Below, in pieces: positions 1 through 6,110 of a DNA stretch of 6,402 nucleotides. The DNA is from Gammaproteobacteria bacterium TMED92 (GTDB taxonomy: Bacteria > Pseudomonadota > Gammaproteobacteria > Pseudomonadales > Azotimanducaceae). The DNA lies in contig NHET02000029.1 in assembly GCA_002170355.2 (NCBI GenBank), forward strand, positions 5,181 to 11,582, written 5' to 3'. Made by a program: the position numbers and the translations under genes. Below the pieces are notes generated by a model, which made no database searches, had not been told where the DNA came from, and saw only the letters and a list, made by a program, of their open reading frames with translations. The first letter of the stretch is position 1. Every line of letters starts with the position of its first letter.

Positions 1-470
1 GATATTTCTGGCATTCTTGGGCTCGAAAGTGGCCCGTTAGCGCAAACCACATGCGCTGCAACAATCGGCTCTGCGGCACAATCGTTGGCGGTATCCCAAG
101 TGTTAAGTCGCCAGGTGGCCGTATCGATATAAGCGACGTCCATCACTTTGCGCGAAAACTGAATGTTGTCGCGGATATTGCAGTGATCAGCTAGGAGCTC
201 GGCGTAGTCTGCGATTTCAGATTGATTGACGTACTTTTTCGACGGAATAAAGCCAGTCTGGTCAAGAAACGGCAAATAGGTATAAGAAGGCACATCGCAG
301 GCCGCACCTGGATAACCGCCAACGCCGCCGTGACTCCACACACCGCCGAGACTAGAATTCATTTCTAGCAGACAGAAGTTGGTTATCCCAGCCTCGCGTA
401 AAAAATTCGCGCACAGCATTCCGGAAAAACCGCAGCCTACAATTGCAACCTCAAACTTCTTTTCCATCAT
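1..470 (-). CDS. Flavin-containing / Baeyer-Villiger-type monooxygenase, N-terminal part (cut by the left edge)
   Basis: The reading frame is open from the ATG at 470 to the left edge, giving 156 codons of the N-terminal half without a stop. Residues 8-17 form the FAD dinucleotide-binding strand and loop (VAIVGCGFSG, GxGxxG at 12-17). Glu36 ends the second strand, where it would bind the FAD ribose. GGVW (42-45) and YPGAACDVPS (53-62) match the second FAD signature of class B flavoprotein monooxygenases. The visible end, GPLSSPRMPEI, is the segment that normally comes just before the FxGxxxHxxxW fingerprint, so the decisive motif lies just off the window. Family members are soluble NADPH enzymes that oxygenate ketones, amines or sulfides; the substrate here is unknown. 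A second in-frame ATG follows directly (467-465). The only ribosome site is a weak GAG about 7 bases upstream. It is transcribed away from the carboxylase genes. Other options are an FMO-like N-hydroxylase or a catalytically altered relative. Confidence 0.87.
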   Translation of the reverse strand, partial: MMEKKFEVAIVGCGFSGMLCANFLREAGITNFCLLEMNSSLGGVWSHGGVGGYPGAACDVPSYTYLPFLDQTGFIPSKKYVNQSEIADYAELLADHCNIRDNIQFSRKVMDVAYIDTATWRLNTWDTANDCAAEPIVAAHVVCANGPLSSPRMPEI

Positions 471-555
471 GTTTCTCAAGTAGTAAATACAATCAGCGCC
501 GCTACCCTAGACGGATGAGCGTAAATTTCAATCTTGATCTTAGTAGTCAGAATAA

Positions 556-584
556 AAGATAAACGTTGGTGTATTAGCGCCCAA
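556..584 (-). promoter_or_regulatory. Candidate sigma70-type promoter for the monooxygenase gene
   Basis: Read on the minus strand, TTGGGC (584-579) and TATCTT (561-556) are separated by 17 bases. They match the consensus hexamers at 3 and 4 of 6 positions. Transcription would start near 549 and leave a leader of roughly 80 bases before the ATG at 470. The spacing is right but the hexamers are weak, so this is a suggestion only. Confidence 0.25.
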
Positions 585-620
585 AAAAACGCTCGAGTTT
601 CTGCTACTCGATCTAAAAGA

Positions 621-678
621 TTGACAACAACGCTCGGTCAGCGCATCACGTCGACAACGTGGTGGCGTAGCATAAAAC
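621..678 (+). promoter_or_regulatory. Candidate promoter region of the acyl-CoA carboxylase operon
   Basis: Two possible promoters overlap here. A perfect -35 hexamer TTGACA stands at 621-626, but 17 bases downstream there is only a poor -10 (CATCAC, 644-649). A second candidate pairs TCGACA (651-656, 5 of 6) with TAAAAC (673-678, 4 of 6) over 16 bases and would start transcription near 685, about 25 bases ahead of the ATG at 710. The two -35-like elements share GACAAC and lie exactly 30 bp apart. The region 471-709 otherwise holds no gene; the frames crossing it have no family resemblance. Confidence 0.35.
644..664. promoter_or_regulatory. 21-bp imperfect palindrome, candidate operator
   Basis: The arms CATCACGT (644-651) and ACGTGGTG (657-664) are inverted repeats with one mismatch in eight, around a 5-base centre CGACA. 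The element overlaps the candidate -35 at 651-656 and the poor -10 at 644-649, so a dimeric protein bound there would block or modulate the carboxylase promoter. The size suits a TetR-, GntR- or MerR-type dimer. No matching regulator gene lies next to it, and I cannot assign it to a known motif. Confidence 0.4.
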
Positions 679-709
679 GGTATCAATCGGCACGGTGCAG
701 GGAGACGGC

Positions 710-2320
710 ATGAATAGAATAGACACAACCTTAAATCCTCGATCTCAGGAGTTCGTGGGAAATGCTGAACACATGCAAGCGCTGGTGGATGATTTGCGGC
801 GACAGGTTGCGCGTATTGAACAAGGTGGCGGTGAGCGTTATCAACAACGGCACCAGGCTCGAGGCAAGTTGTTGGTGCGAGATCGTATTAATGGGCTAAT
901 CGATCCGGGAACGCCATTTTTAGAGTTCTCGCAATTAGCCGCGTTCGGACTCTACGGCAAAGATGATGTGCCGGCAGCGGGTTTAGTTACTGGCATCGGG
1001 CGTGTAGCTGGCCAAGAGTGCGTGATTGTCGCCAACGACGCTACAGTTAAGGGCGGCACTTATTACCCGGTTACCGTAAAGAAGCATCTGCGTGCTCAAG
1101 ATATTGCGCAGCAAAATCGTTTGCCGTGCATTTACTTGGTGGACTCAGGCGGCGCTAATCTGCCGAATCAAGACGAGGTCTTTCCTGACAAACAGCACTT
1201 TGGCCGCATTTTTTTCAATCAAGCGAACATGTCGGCTGAGAACATTCCGCAAATAGCCGTCGTGATGGGATCGTGCACGGCGGGCGGCGCCTATGTTCCC
1301 GCCCTAGCGGACGAAGCCATTATCGTGCGCAATCAAGGCACTATTTTTCTTGGTGGACCACCACTGGTGAAGATGGCGACGGGGGAAGAGGTGAGCGCTG
1401 AAGACTTAGGTGGCGCCGACGTGCATACGCGGGAATCCGGGGTCGCTGATCATTACGCGCGCAACGACAACCATGCCCTCACACTCGCTCGCCAGGCGGT
1501 AAGTCGCCTAAATCGAACCAAACCGAACAGTGTCGATTTATTGGCTGCGGTGGAGCCGCTGTACCCAGCAAGCGAGTTGTTAGGGATCGTGCCAAAAAAT
1601 ATCCGTAAACCCTACGATGTGCGCGAGATCCTGGCTAGGGTGGTGGATGGGTCGGAGTTCGATGAATTCAAAGCGCTATTTGGTACCACCTTGGTATGCG
1701 GTTTTGCCCGTTTGTACGGTATGCCAATCGGCATTGTTGCTAATAATGGCGTTTTGTTTAGTGAATCGGCGCAAAAGGGCGCGCACTTCATTGAACTGTG
1801 CGCTCAGCGCAAAATCCCATTGTTGTTTTTGCAGAACATCACCGGCTTCATGGTCGGGCGGCAGTATGAAGCCAGCGGCATAGCTAAACATGGAGCAAAG
1901 TTGGTGGCTGCGGTAGCTTGTGCGAAAGTACCGAAACTGACACTAATCGTTGGAAACTCCTATGGCGCTGGCAACTACGGAATGTGCGGGCGCGCTTACG
2001 ACCCCAATTTTCTGTTCATGTGGCCGAACGCGCGCATCTCGGTAATGGGTGGTGAACAGGCTGCTGGTGTGTTGGCGCAAGTGCGGCGCGGTCAAATTGA
2101 GGGCGCCGGTGAAAACTGGTCGACAGCCGATGAAGAGGCTTTTAAGCAACCTATCTTGCAAGATTTTGATGCTCAGAGTCACCCTTATTACGCTACGGCA
2201 AGGTTGTGGGACGACGGCATTATTGATCCCACGCAAACGCGCCGAGTGTTGGGCTTGGCGTTGTCGGCCACGTTAAATAAACCCATAGAAGATACGCGCT
2301 TTGGCGTGTTCCGCATGTAG
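710..2320 (+). CDS. Acyl-CoA carboxylase, carboxyltransferase (beta) subunit; probably 3-methylcrotonyl-CoA carboxylase beta
   Basis: This 536-residue soluble protein moves the carboxyl group from carboxybiotin to an acyl-CoA, most likely 3-methylcrotonyl-CoA, giving 3-methylglutaconyl-CoA in leucine breakdown. Both crotonase-fold halves are present. The N half has [12 protein letters not shown] (105-116), [10 protein letters not shown] (143-152) and the oxyanion-hole segment [10 protein letters not shown] (188-197). The C half has [13 protein letters not shown] (371-383), [16 protein letters not shown] (415-430) and the C-terminus FGVFRM. Length and motifs match Pseudomonas LiuB and human MCCC2. 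The ATG at 710 is chosen because AGGGAG (699-704) sits 5 bases ahead of it; an in-frame GTG at 695 would place that site inside the gene. The alpha gene begins 8 bases after the stop. Geranyl-CoA carboxylase beta (AtuC) has the same overall pattern and cannot be excluded by eye; propionyl-CoA carboxylase beta is less similar. Confidence 0.92.
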   Translation: MNRIDTTLNPRSQEFVGNAEHMQALVDDLRRQVARIEQGGGERYQQRHQARGKLLVRDRINGLIDPGTPFLEFSQLAAFGLYGKDDVPAAGLVTGIGRVAGQECVIVANDATVKGGTYYPVTVKKHLRAQDIAQQNRLPCIYLVDSGGANLPNQDEVFPDKQHFGRIFFNQANMSAENIPQIAVVMGSCTAGGAYVPALADEAIIVRNQGTIFLGGPPLVKMATGEEVSAEDLGGADVHTRESGVADHYARNDNHALTLARQAVSRLNRTKPNSVDLLAAVEPLYPASELLGIVPKNIRKPYDVREILARVVDGSEFDEFKALFGTTLVCGFARLYGMPIGIVANNGVLFSESAQKGAHFIELCAQRKIPLLFLQNITGFMVGRQYEASGIAKHGAKLVAAVACAKVPKLTLIVGNSYGAGNYGMCGRAYDPNFLFMWPNARISVMGGEQAAGVLAQVRRGQIEGAGENWSTADEEAFKQPILQDFDAQSHPYYATARLWDDGIIDPTQTRRVLGLALSATLNKPIEDTRFGVFRM

Positions 2321-2328
2321 AGCTTGCT

Positions 2329-4305
2329 ATGTTTAGAAAAATCCTAGTCGCCAACAGAGGCGAGATAGCCTGTCGTGTTATCCGCACTGCGCGGTCTCTT
2401 GGCATTAAAACTGTAGCGGTATATTCCGACGCAGATGCACATGCGCAGCATGTGCGCATGGCCGACGAGGCTGTTTACTTAGGCGCCAGCGCGCCAGCAG
2501 CCTCTTACTTAGACGCAAAAAAAGTCATTGCGGCAGCGCTCTCAACAGGCGCGCAGGCGCTACACCCTGGATACGGATTTCTATCAGAAAACCCGCAGTT
2601 TGCAGAACTATGTGCGAGTCATAACGTCATTTTTATCGGACCTCCGGTGCAAGCGATTAAAGTGATGGGGTCGAAGTCAGCGGCGAAACAAGCCATGCAG
2701 GCGGCAAATGTGCCACTACTGCCGGGGTATCACGGGTCTGAGCAGAACGTTGAGCGTCTGCGCGCCGCAGCGGCCGAGGTGGGCTACCCGGTGTTGTTGA
2801 AAGCGGTTGCGGGAGGCGGCGGTAAGGGCATGCGCCAGGTGAGCGCTGCAGCAGAGTTTGATGTCGCCCTTGAATCCGCACAACGCGAGGCTATAGCCGC
2901 ATTTGGGGACGGCGATATGCTGGTTGAAAAATTCTTGCAGCAACCGCGACATGTAGAGATTCAGATCTTTTGCGACAGCCACGGCAATGGCGTTTATTTA
3001 TTCGAACGCGACTGCTCGATACAGCGACGGCATCAAAAAGTAATCGAAGAGGCACCGGCGCCAAATATTTCACCAGAGTTGCGAGCGCGCATGGGCGAGG
3101 CAGCTCTGCAAGCGGCGCAAGCGGTGCAGTACGAGGGCGCTGGAACCGTAGAATTTCTGTTAGATGAGCACGAGAAATTTTACTTCATGGAGATGAATAC
3201 GCGGTTGCAGGTGGAACATCCGGTCACCGAAATGATAACTGGCCAAGATCTTGTCGCCTGGCAACTGCAAGTCGCCGCAGGTGAGCGACTGCCTTTGAGT
3301 CAGCAGCAGTTGGCAATAACGGGCCACAGTATTGAAGCGCGTATTTACGCAGAGGACCCAGCGAATGATTTTTTGCCCACCTCGGGCAACATAACGTGGT
3401 TGCGACAACCAAAAACATCGGGCCATGTGCGGGTCGACAGTGCGGTAGTTGAAGGCGATGAGGTTGGTGTGTTTTATGACCCAATGATTGCCAAACTGAT
3501 CGTATGGGGCGAAAACAGAGACATGGCGGTGCAACGTCTGCAGCAAGCGCTAAGTGATTACTGCATTGCCGGGGTGGCCACGAATATCAATTTTTTATTG
3601 CGCCTTAGTGCCGACGACGCGTTTCGCCAAGCTCTGCTGAGCACGGATTTTATAGCGCGCCGCCAGGATCATTTGTTTGTGCATGCCAAGCAAGATGAGC
3701 CGTGGTATGCGCTGTGCGTATGTCTGTACGAAGCGCTGAGCGCGCGCCTAGTCAGCGCTAGCAGTCCTTGGGATCATCAAGACAACTGGCGGGTTAACGG
3801 TCAAGCTGTGCAGCGCCGGCCACTGCTTATTGGCGACACGCAGTGGCACATCGACACCACCGCAGTCTCTGCGCACGAGTACTCAATGACCTGCAATGGA
3901 CGCACTTACCAGTTGGCTGGGGAGTTAGCTGGCAATGATTTATTGGTAAACACTGACGGTCATCTGCGGCGCGTTGCAGTGGCCAAGAGCGATGACGGCT
4001 GGAGCGTATTTGCGAACACCCAAAGCGTTTTTGTGCAAAGCGTGGCGCCTGACCTTGGCGAGGATTTGGTGCACGACGACGGTACCCAGTTCAAAGCGCC
4101 AATGAATGGCACGATAGTAGATGTGTTAGTCAGCGCAGGTGATCGGGTGAGTGCGGGTCAAACGTTAGTGATTATGGAAGCCATGAAGATGGAGCATACA
4201 GTTAAAGCGCTTGCGGATGGCACGGTGACGGACATCTATGTCGCCAAGGGTGAGCTTGTGGGCGGTGGCGTCGAGCTGGTCGGCTTTGCCATAGACGATG
4301 GGTGA
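2329..4305 (+). CDS. Acyl-CoA carboxylase, biotin carboxylase/biotin carrier (alpha) subunit; probably 3-methylcrotonyl-CoA carboxylase alpha
   Basis: The 658-residue protein uses ATP and bicarbonate to carboxylate its own biotin, then presents it to the beta subunit encoded just upstream. The biotin carboxylase part covers about residues 1-447. It includes ILVANRGEIA (5-14), HPGYGFLSE (79-87), the ATP-grasp glycine loop GGGGKGM (162-168), RDCSIQRRHQKVIE (227-240), and EMNTRLQVEH (288-297) with the expected Glu288, Arg292 and Glu296. A less conserved linker of about 130 residues should hold the domain that contacts the beta subunit. The biotin carrier domain (about 585-656) contains EAMKMEH (617-623), with Lys620 as the biotinylated residue. 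Length is close to Pseudomonas LiuD (about 655). The start ATG lies 8 bases past the beta stop with only a weak ribosome site, suggesting translational coupling in one transcript. A holoenzyme of six alpha and six beta chains is expected from the family. Specificity depends mainly on the beta chain. Confidence 0.93.
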   Translation: MFRKILVANRGEIACRVIRTARSLGIKTVAVYSDADAHAQHVRMADEAVYLGASAPAASYLDAKKVIAAALSTGAQALHPGYGFLSENPQFAELCASHNVIFIGPPVQAIKVMGSKSAAKQAMQAANVPLLPGYHGSEQNVERLRAAAAEVGYPVLLKAVAGGGGKGMRQVSAAAEFDVALESAQREAIAAFGDGDMLVEKFLQQPRHVEIQIFCDSHGNGVYLFERDCSIQRRHQKVIEEAPAPNISPELRARMGEAALQAAQAVQYEGAGTVEFLLDEHEKFYFMEMNTRLQVEHPVTEMITGQDLVAWQLQVAAGERLPLSQQQLAITGHSIEARIYAEDPANDFLPTSGNITWLRQPKTSGHVRVDSAVVEGDEVGVFYDPMIAKLIVWGENRDMAVQRLQQALSDYCIAGVATNINFLLRLSADDAFRQALLSTDFIARRQDHLFVHAKQDEPWYALCVCLYEALSARLVSASSPWDHQDNWRVNGQAVQRRPLLIGDTQWHIDTTAVSAHEYSMTCNGRTYQLAGELAGNDLLVNTDGHLRRVAVAKSDDGWSVFANTQSVFVQSVAPDLGEDLVHDDGTQFKAPMNGTIVDVLVSAGDRVSAGQTLVIMEAMKMEHTVKALADGTVTDIYVAKGELVGGGVELVGFAIDDG

Positions 4306-4322
4306 GCCCTGCTGGCCAGGGC
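4306..4322. terminator. GC-rich hairpin between convergent genes, possible bidirectional terminator
   Basis: GCCCTG (4306-4311) and CAGGGC (4317-4322) form a perfect 6-bp stem around a 5-base loop CTGGC. The stem can be lengthened by two pairs if one base is bulged. It occupies nearly all of the 18-bp gap between the stop of the carboxylase alpha gene and that of alanine dehydrogenase, a position that would serve both transcripts. No T-tract follows on either strand, so it is not a canonical intrinsic terminator; it may instead act as a pause or as a barrier to 3'-end decay. Confidence 0.45.
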
Positions 4323-4323
4323 C

Positions 4324-5409
4324 TCAACTGGGTTGCGCTAATGCCGCGGCTACCCCAGCGTGGCAGATTTTGCCGTCGGCAATGTTCAATCCATCGGCGA
4401 AACCATGGTCGTCTGCCAGAGCTTGTTGCCAATCTTTTTGTGCAATGCTTACGATGTATGGCAACGTCACGTTGCTTAGCGCTTGAGTTGCGGTACGCGC
4501 CACCGCCCCGGGCATATTGGTCACGCAGTAGTGCACGATGCCTTGTTCAACAAACGTGGGATTGTCGTGGTTTGTGGGTCGACTAGACTCGAACGCGCCG
4601 CCCTGATCTATGGCGATGTCCACCAATACCGCACCGGGTAACATGGTTTCGAGCTGGCTGCGAGCGACGAGTTTTGGTGTGCTCGCACCGGGAACCAGTA
4701 CCGCGCCTATGACTAAATCTGCGCTGCGGATAGCGGAGTCGATGCTCTGCGCGGATGCCATTAACACTTTGACGCGCCCGCAAAATTCGGCGGACAGTGC
4801 CCGCAGTCGATCCACCGATTGATCGATCACGGTAACGTCTGCGTGCAGCCCAGTTGCCATATAGGCGGCGTTGCTACCTGCCACGCCGCCGCCGAGAATC
4901 ACCACTCGAGCAGGTGCCACACCGGCAACGCCGCCAAGTAGCGTGCCGCGCCCGCCGTTGGGAGCGTGTAAGGCGTTCGCACCGACTTGTACCGATAAAC
5001 GTCCGGCAACCTCACTCATTGGGGTGAGTAGGGGTAAGCGGCCCACATCATCGGTCACGGTTTCAAAGGCAATGGCAGTGACGCCGCGCTGCTGCAGTCG
5101 CTGTGCCTGGGGACGTGCTGTTGCCAGGTGCAGGTAACAGAACAACACTTGATCGCTATGTAACAACTCGCATTCAGTCAAGCTCGGTTCTTTGACTTTG
5201 ACGACAAGGGGCGCAGAAAAGGCTTGTTGATTGTCGACGATCTTAGCGCCAGCGTTTTGATATTGCTGATTGCTGAAACCGATAACAGCGCCGGCGTCAT
5301 ATGCGACCAAGACTTCGTGTCCCAGGGCGGTTAACTCTGCGACGCCACTAGGCGTTATGCCGACTCTGTACTCGTGATTTTTGCTCTCTTTCGCAACACC
5401 AATTTGCAT
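4324..5409 (-). CDS. ald: Alanine dehydrogenase (NAD-dependent)
   Basis: The 361-residue cytoplasmic enzyme catalyses L-alanine + NAD+ + H2O to pyruvate + ammonia + NADH, feeding alanine carbon into central metabolism or, in reverse, assimilating ammonia. The family's catalytic residues are visible: Arg15 in KNHEYRVG, Lys73 in VKVKEP, His94 in YLHLA, and Asp268 in DIAIDQGG (usual numbering 15, 75, 96 and 270). The NAD-binding fold has GGGVAG (173-178) with Asp196 ending the next strand. Long conserved blocks such as PMSEVAGRLSVQVGA (130-144) and LVIGAVLVPGA (232-242) fit alanine dehydrogenase rather than transhydrogenase alpha. It is about 10 residues shorter than the usual 371, mainly at the C-terminus, outside the catalytic core. 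AGAGG on the minus strand (5421-5417) stands 7 bases ahead of the ATG. The divergent Lrp-family gene is the likely regulator. I see no convincing -10/-35 pair for it. Confidence 0.96.
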   Translation of the reverse strand: MQIGVAKESKNHEYRVGITPSGVAELTALGHEVLVAYDAGAVIGFSNQQYQNAGAKIVDNQQAFSAPLVVKVKEPSLTECELLHSDQVLFCYLHLATARPQAQRLQQRGVTAIAFETVTDDVGRLPLLTPMSEVAGRLSVQVGANALHAPNGGRGTLLGGVAGVAPARVVILGGGVAGSNAAYMATGLHADVTVIDQSVDRLRALSAEFCGRVKVLMASAQSIDSAIRSADLVIGAVLVPGASTPKLVARSQLETMLPGAVLVDIAIDQGGAFESSRPTNHDNPTFVEQGIVHYCVTNMPGAVARTATQALSNVTLPYIVSIAQKDWQQALADDHGFADGLNIADGKICHAGVAAALAQPS

Positions 5410-5465
5410 CAGCTGACCTCTGGCGCGTTAATGGCTTATTGTGCTCGCCTTGACCTGGCTATACA

Positions 5466-5493
5466 TTGCGATTCGTGTGCACTCTGACTTAAT
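5466..5493 (+). promoter_or_regulatory. Candidate promoter of the Lrp-family gene
   Basis: TTGCGA (5466-5471) and CTTAAT (5488-5493) are 16 bases apart and each match the sigma70 consensus at 4 of 6 positions. Transcription would begin near 5500, leaving about 27 bases of leader that lie entirely inside the A/T-tract element. That arrangement would allow the regulator to control its own gene. The hexamers are weak and the call is tentative. Confidence 0.28.
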
Positions 5494-5526
5494 TTTTCGA
5501 ATGAAAATCGATTTTTATGGAAAAAT
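5491..5526. promoter_or_regulatory. Phased A/T-tract element with nested inverted repeats, candidate Lrp-type operator
   Basis: Four tracts alternate at intervals of about 9-10 bp: TTTTT (5493-5497), AAAA (5504-5507), TTTTT (5512-5516) and AAAAA (5521-5525). They create inverted repeats: ATTTT/AAAAT at 5492-5496 and 5504-5508, a perfect 12-bp palindrome AAAATCGATTTT (5504-5515), and ATTTTT-ATGG-AAAAAT (5511-5526). The last ends directly before the ATG at 5527. Lrp/AsnC proteins bind AT-rich, often curved and helically repeated sites next to their own genes, so this is the natural operator for both the regulator and the divergent alanine dehydrogenase gene. Binding itself is inferred. Confidence 0.5.
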
Positions 5527-6000
5527 ATGAAAGATTCTTCTGAACTAGATCGATTAGATCGTAGAATTCTTCATTTGCTGCAAAAGGATGGCCGACTGAG
5601 TAACGCGGCATTGGCGGCGAGGGTTAATTTGTCTGAATCTGCATGCTTGCGTCGGGTAAAGGCCCTCGAGCAACAGGGCTTGCTGCGCCACTATGTGGCG
5701 CTGGTTGACCAGGTTTTGGCCGGTTACCCAGACGATGTGTTCGTGCAGATTACTTTGCTCAGCCAACAGCAAGATGACTTAGCGGCTTTCGAGGCCGAGG
5801 TGGCAAAGCTGCCGGAGGTAATGGAGTGCCACTTAATGAGTGGCGATGCGGACTATCTGCTGCGAGTAATCGTTGCCGACGCCCGTGACTACGAACGTTT
5901 GCACAGTCAGTATCTGACTCGCTTGCCGGGTGTTGCCCGCGTGCACTCCTCGTTCGCGCTGCGTACCGTGGTGAAAAAAACAGAAGTGCCTATTCGCTAG
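5527..6000 (+). CDS. Lrp/AsnC-family transcriptional regulator, probable regulator of alanine dehydrogenase
   Basis: The 157-residue protein has the full family layout. The N-terminal helix-turn-helix (about 7-57) reads LDRLDRRILHLLQKDGRLSNAALA, here split as LDRLDRRILHLL (7-18) and NAALAARVNLS (26-36). The recognition helix is SESACLRRVKALE (36-48), and the C-terminal RAM ligand-binding domain is at about 70-150. The hallmark MSGDADYLLRV (104-114) forms the amino-acid-binding edge. Such proteins assemble as dimers to octamers and sense amino acids. Divergent orientation to ald, 117 bp away, matches AldR-type regulators that control alanine dehydrogenase in response to alanine; that role is inferred from position. 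BkdR-like control of branched-chain catabolism is an alternative given the nearby carboxylase. The start is set by the family N-terminus; the ribosome site is weak (GGA, 5519-5521, 5 bases ahead) and lies inside the operator-like repeat. Confidence 0.93.
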   Translation: MKDSSELDRLDRRILHLLQKDGRLSNAALAARVNLSESACLRRVKALEQQGLLRHYVALVDQVLAGYPDDVFVQITLLSQQQDDLAAFEAEVAKLPEVMECHLMSGDADYLLRVIVADARDYERLHSQYLTRLPGVARVHSSFALRTVVKKTEVPIR

Positions 6001-6027
6001 GCGGTTAAACCATTGGCGAGTGCATCC

Positions 6028-6059
6028 GCGGCTTCACACAGCTTTGTCACACAAGCGGC
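6028..6059. repeat. Imperfect hairpin enclosing a 7-bp direct repeat downstream of the Lrp-family gene
   Basis: GCGGCTT (6028-6034) and AAGCGGC (6053-6059) pair with one G-G mismatch around an 18-base loop. TCACACA occurs twice, at 6034-6040 and 6047-6053, 13 bp apart. There is no T-tract, so it is a poor intrinsic terminator. It could be a protein-binding site for the following radical SAM gene or chance. The rest of 6001-6110 shows nothing further except the ribosome site of the next gene. Confidence 0.25.
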
Positions 6060-6094
6060 AGTAGACTTGGTAGCAAACGCCAATTTATATACCC

Positions 6095-6101
6095 AGAGGA
6101 G
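6095..6101 (+). promoter_or_regulatory. Ribosome binding site that fixes the GTG start of the radical SAM gene
   Basis: AGAGGAG is a strong Shine-Dalgarno sequence placed 9 bases before the GTG at 6111. The same frame is closed by a stop at 6006-6008 and has no ATG, GTG or TTG between that stop and 6111. The nearby GTG at 6106 is followed at once by a stop. The GTG at 6111 is therefore the best start. Confidence 0.75.
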
Positions 6102-6110
6102 CGCAGTGAC

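Noticed and set aside
695..709. GTG at 695 as the start of the carboxylase beta gene
   Set aside because: It would place the good ribosome site AGGGAG (699-704) inside the gene; the ATG at 710 has proper spacing and a family-like N-terminus.
540..728. Minus-strand open frame of 62 codons spanning the divergent region before the carboxylase beta gene
   Set aside because: It overlaps the beta start, has no ribosome site of note, and its composition (many Arg, Cys, Ser, Pro) looks like translated noncoding DNA.
1943..2236. Minus-strand open frame of 97 codons inside the carboxylase beta gene
   Set aside because: It is antisense to the conserved C-terminal carboxyltransferase half and shows no protein-family features.
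3160..3546. Minus-strand open frame of 128 codons inside the carboxylase alpha gene
   Set aside because: It lies wholly opposite strongly conserved biotin carboxylase sequence and has no recognisable motif; it is a shadow of the real gene.
4324..5409. NAD(P) transhydrogenase alpha subunit in place of alanine dehydrogenase
   Set aside because: The DIAIDQGG, VKVKEP and KNHEYRVG blocks and the full-length single-domain size are those of alanine dehydrogenase, and no transhydrogenase beta gene is adjacent.
5517..5543. Eight-codon open frame (ATG at 5517) overlapping the start of the Lrp-family gene, as a possible leader peptide
   Set aside because: There is no ribosome site ahead of it, and it coincides with the A/T-tract repeat, where short frames arise easily.
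6062..6091. TAGACT and TATATA, 18 bases apart, as a promoter for the radical SAM gene
   Set aside because: The predicted transcription start (about 6098) would fall inside the ribosome binding site at 6095-6101, leaving it incomplete.
6001..6110. Intrinsic terminator after the Lrp-family gene
   Set aside because: The only hairpin has a mismatch, an 18-base loop and no following T-tract.
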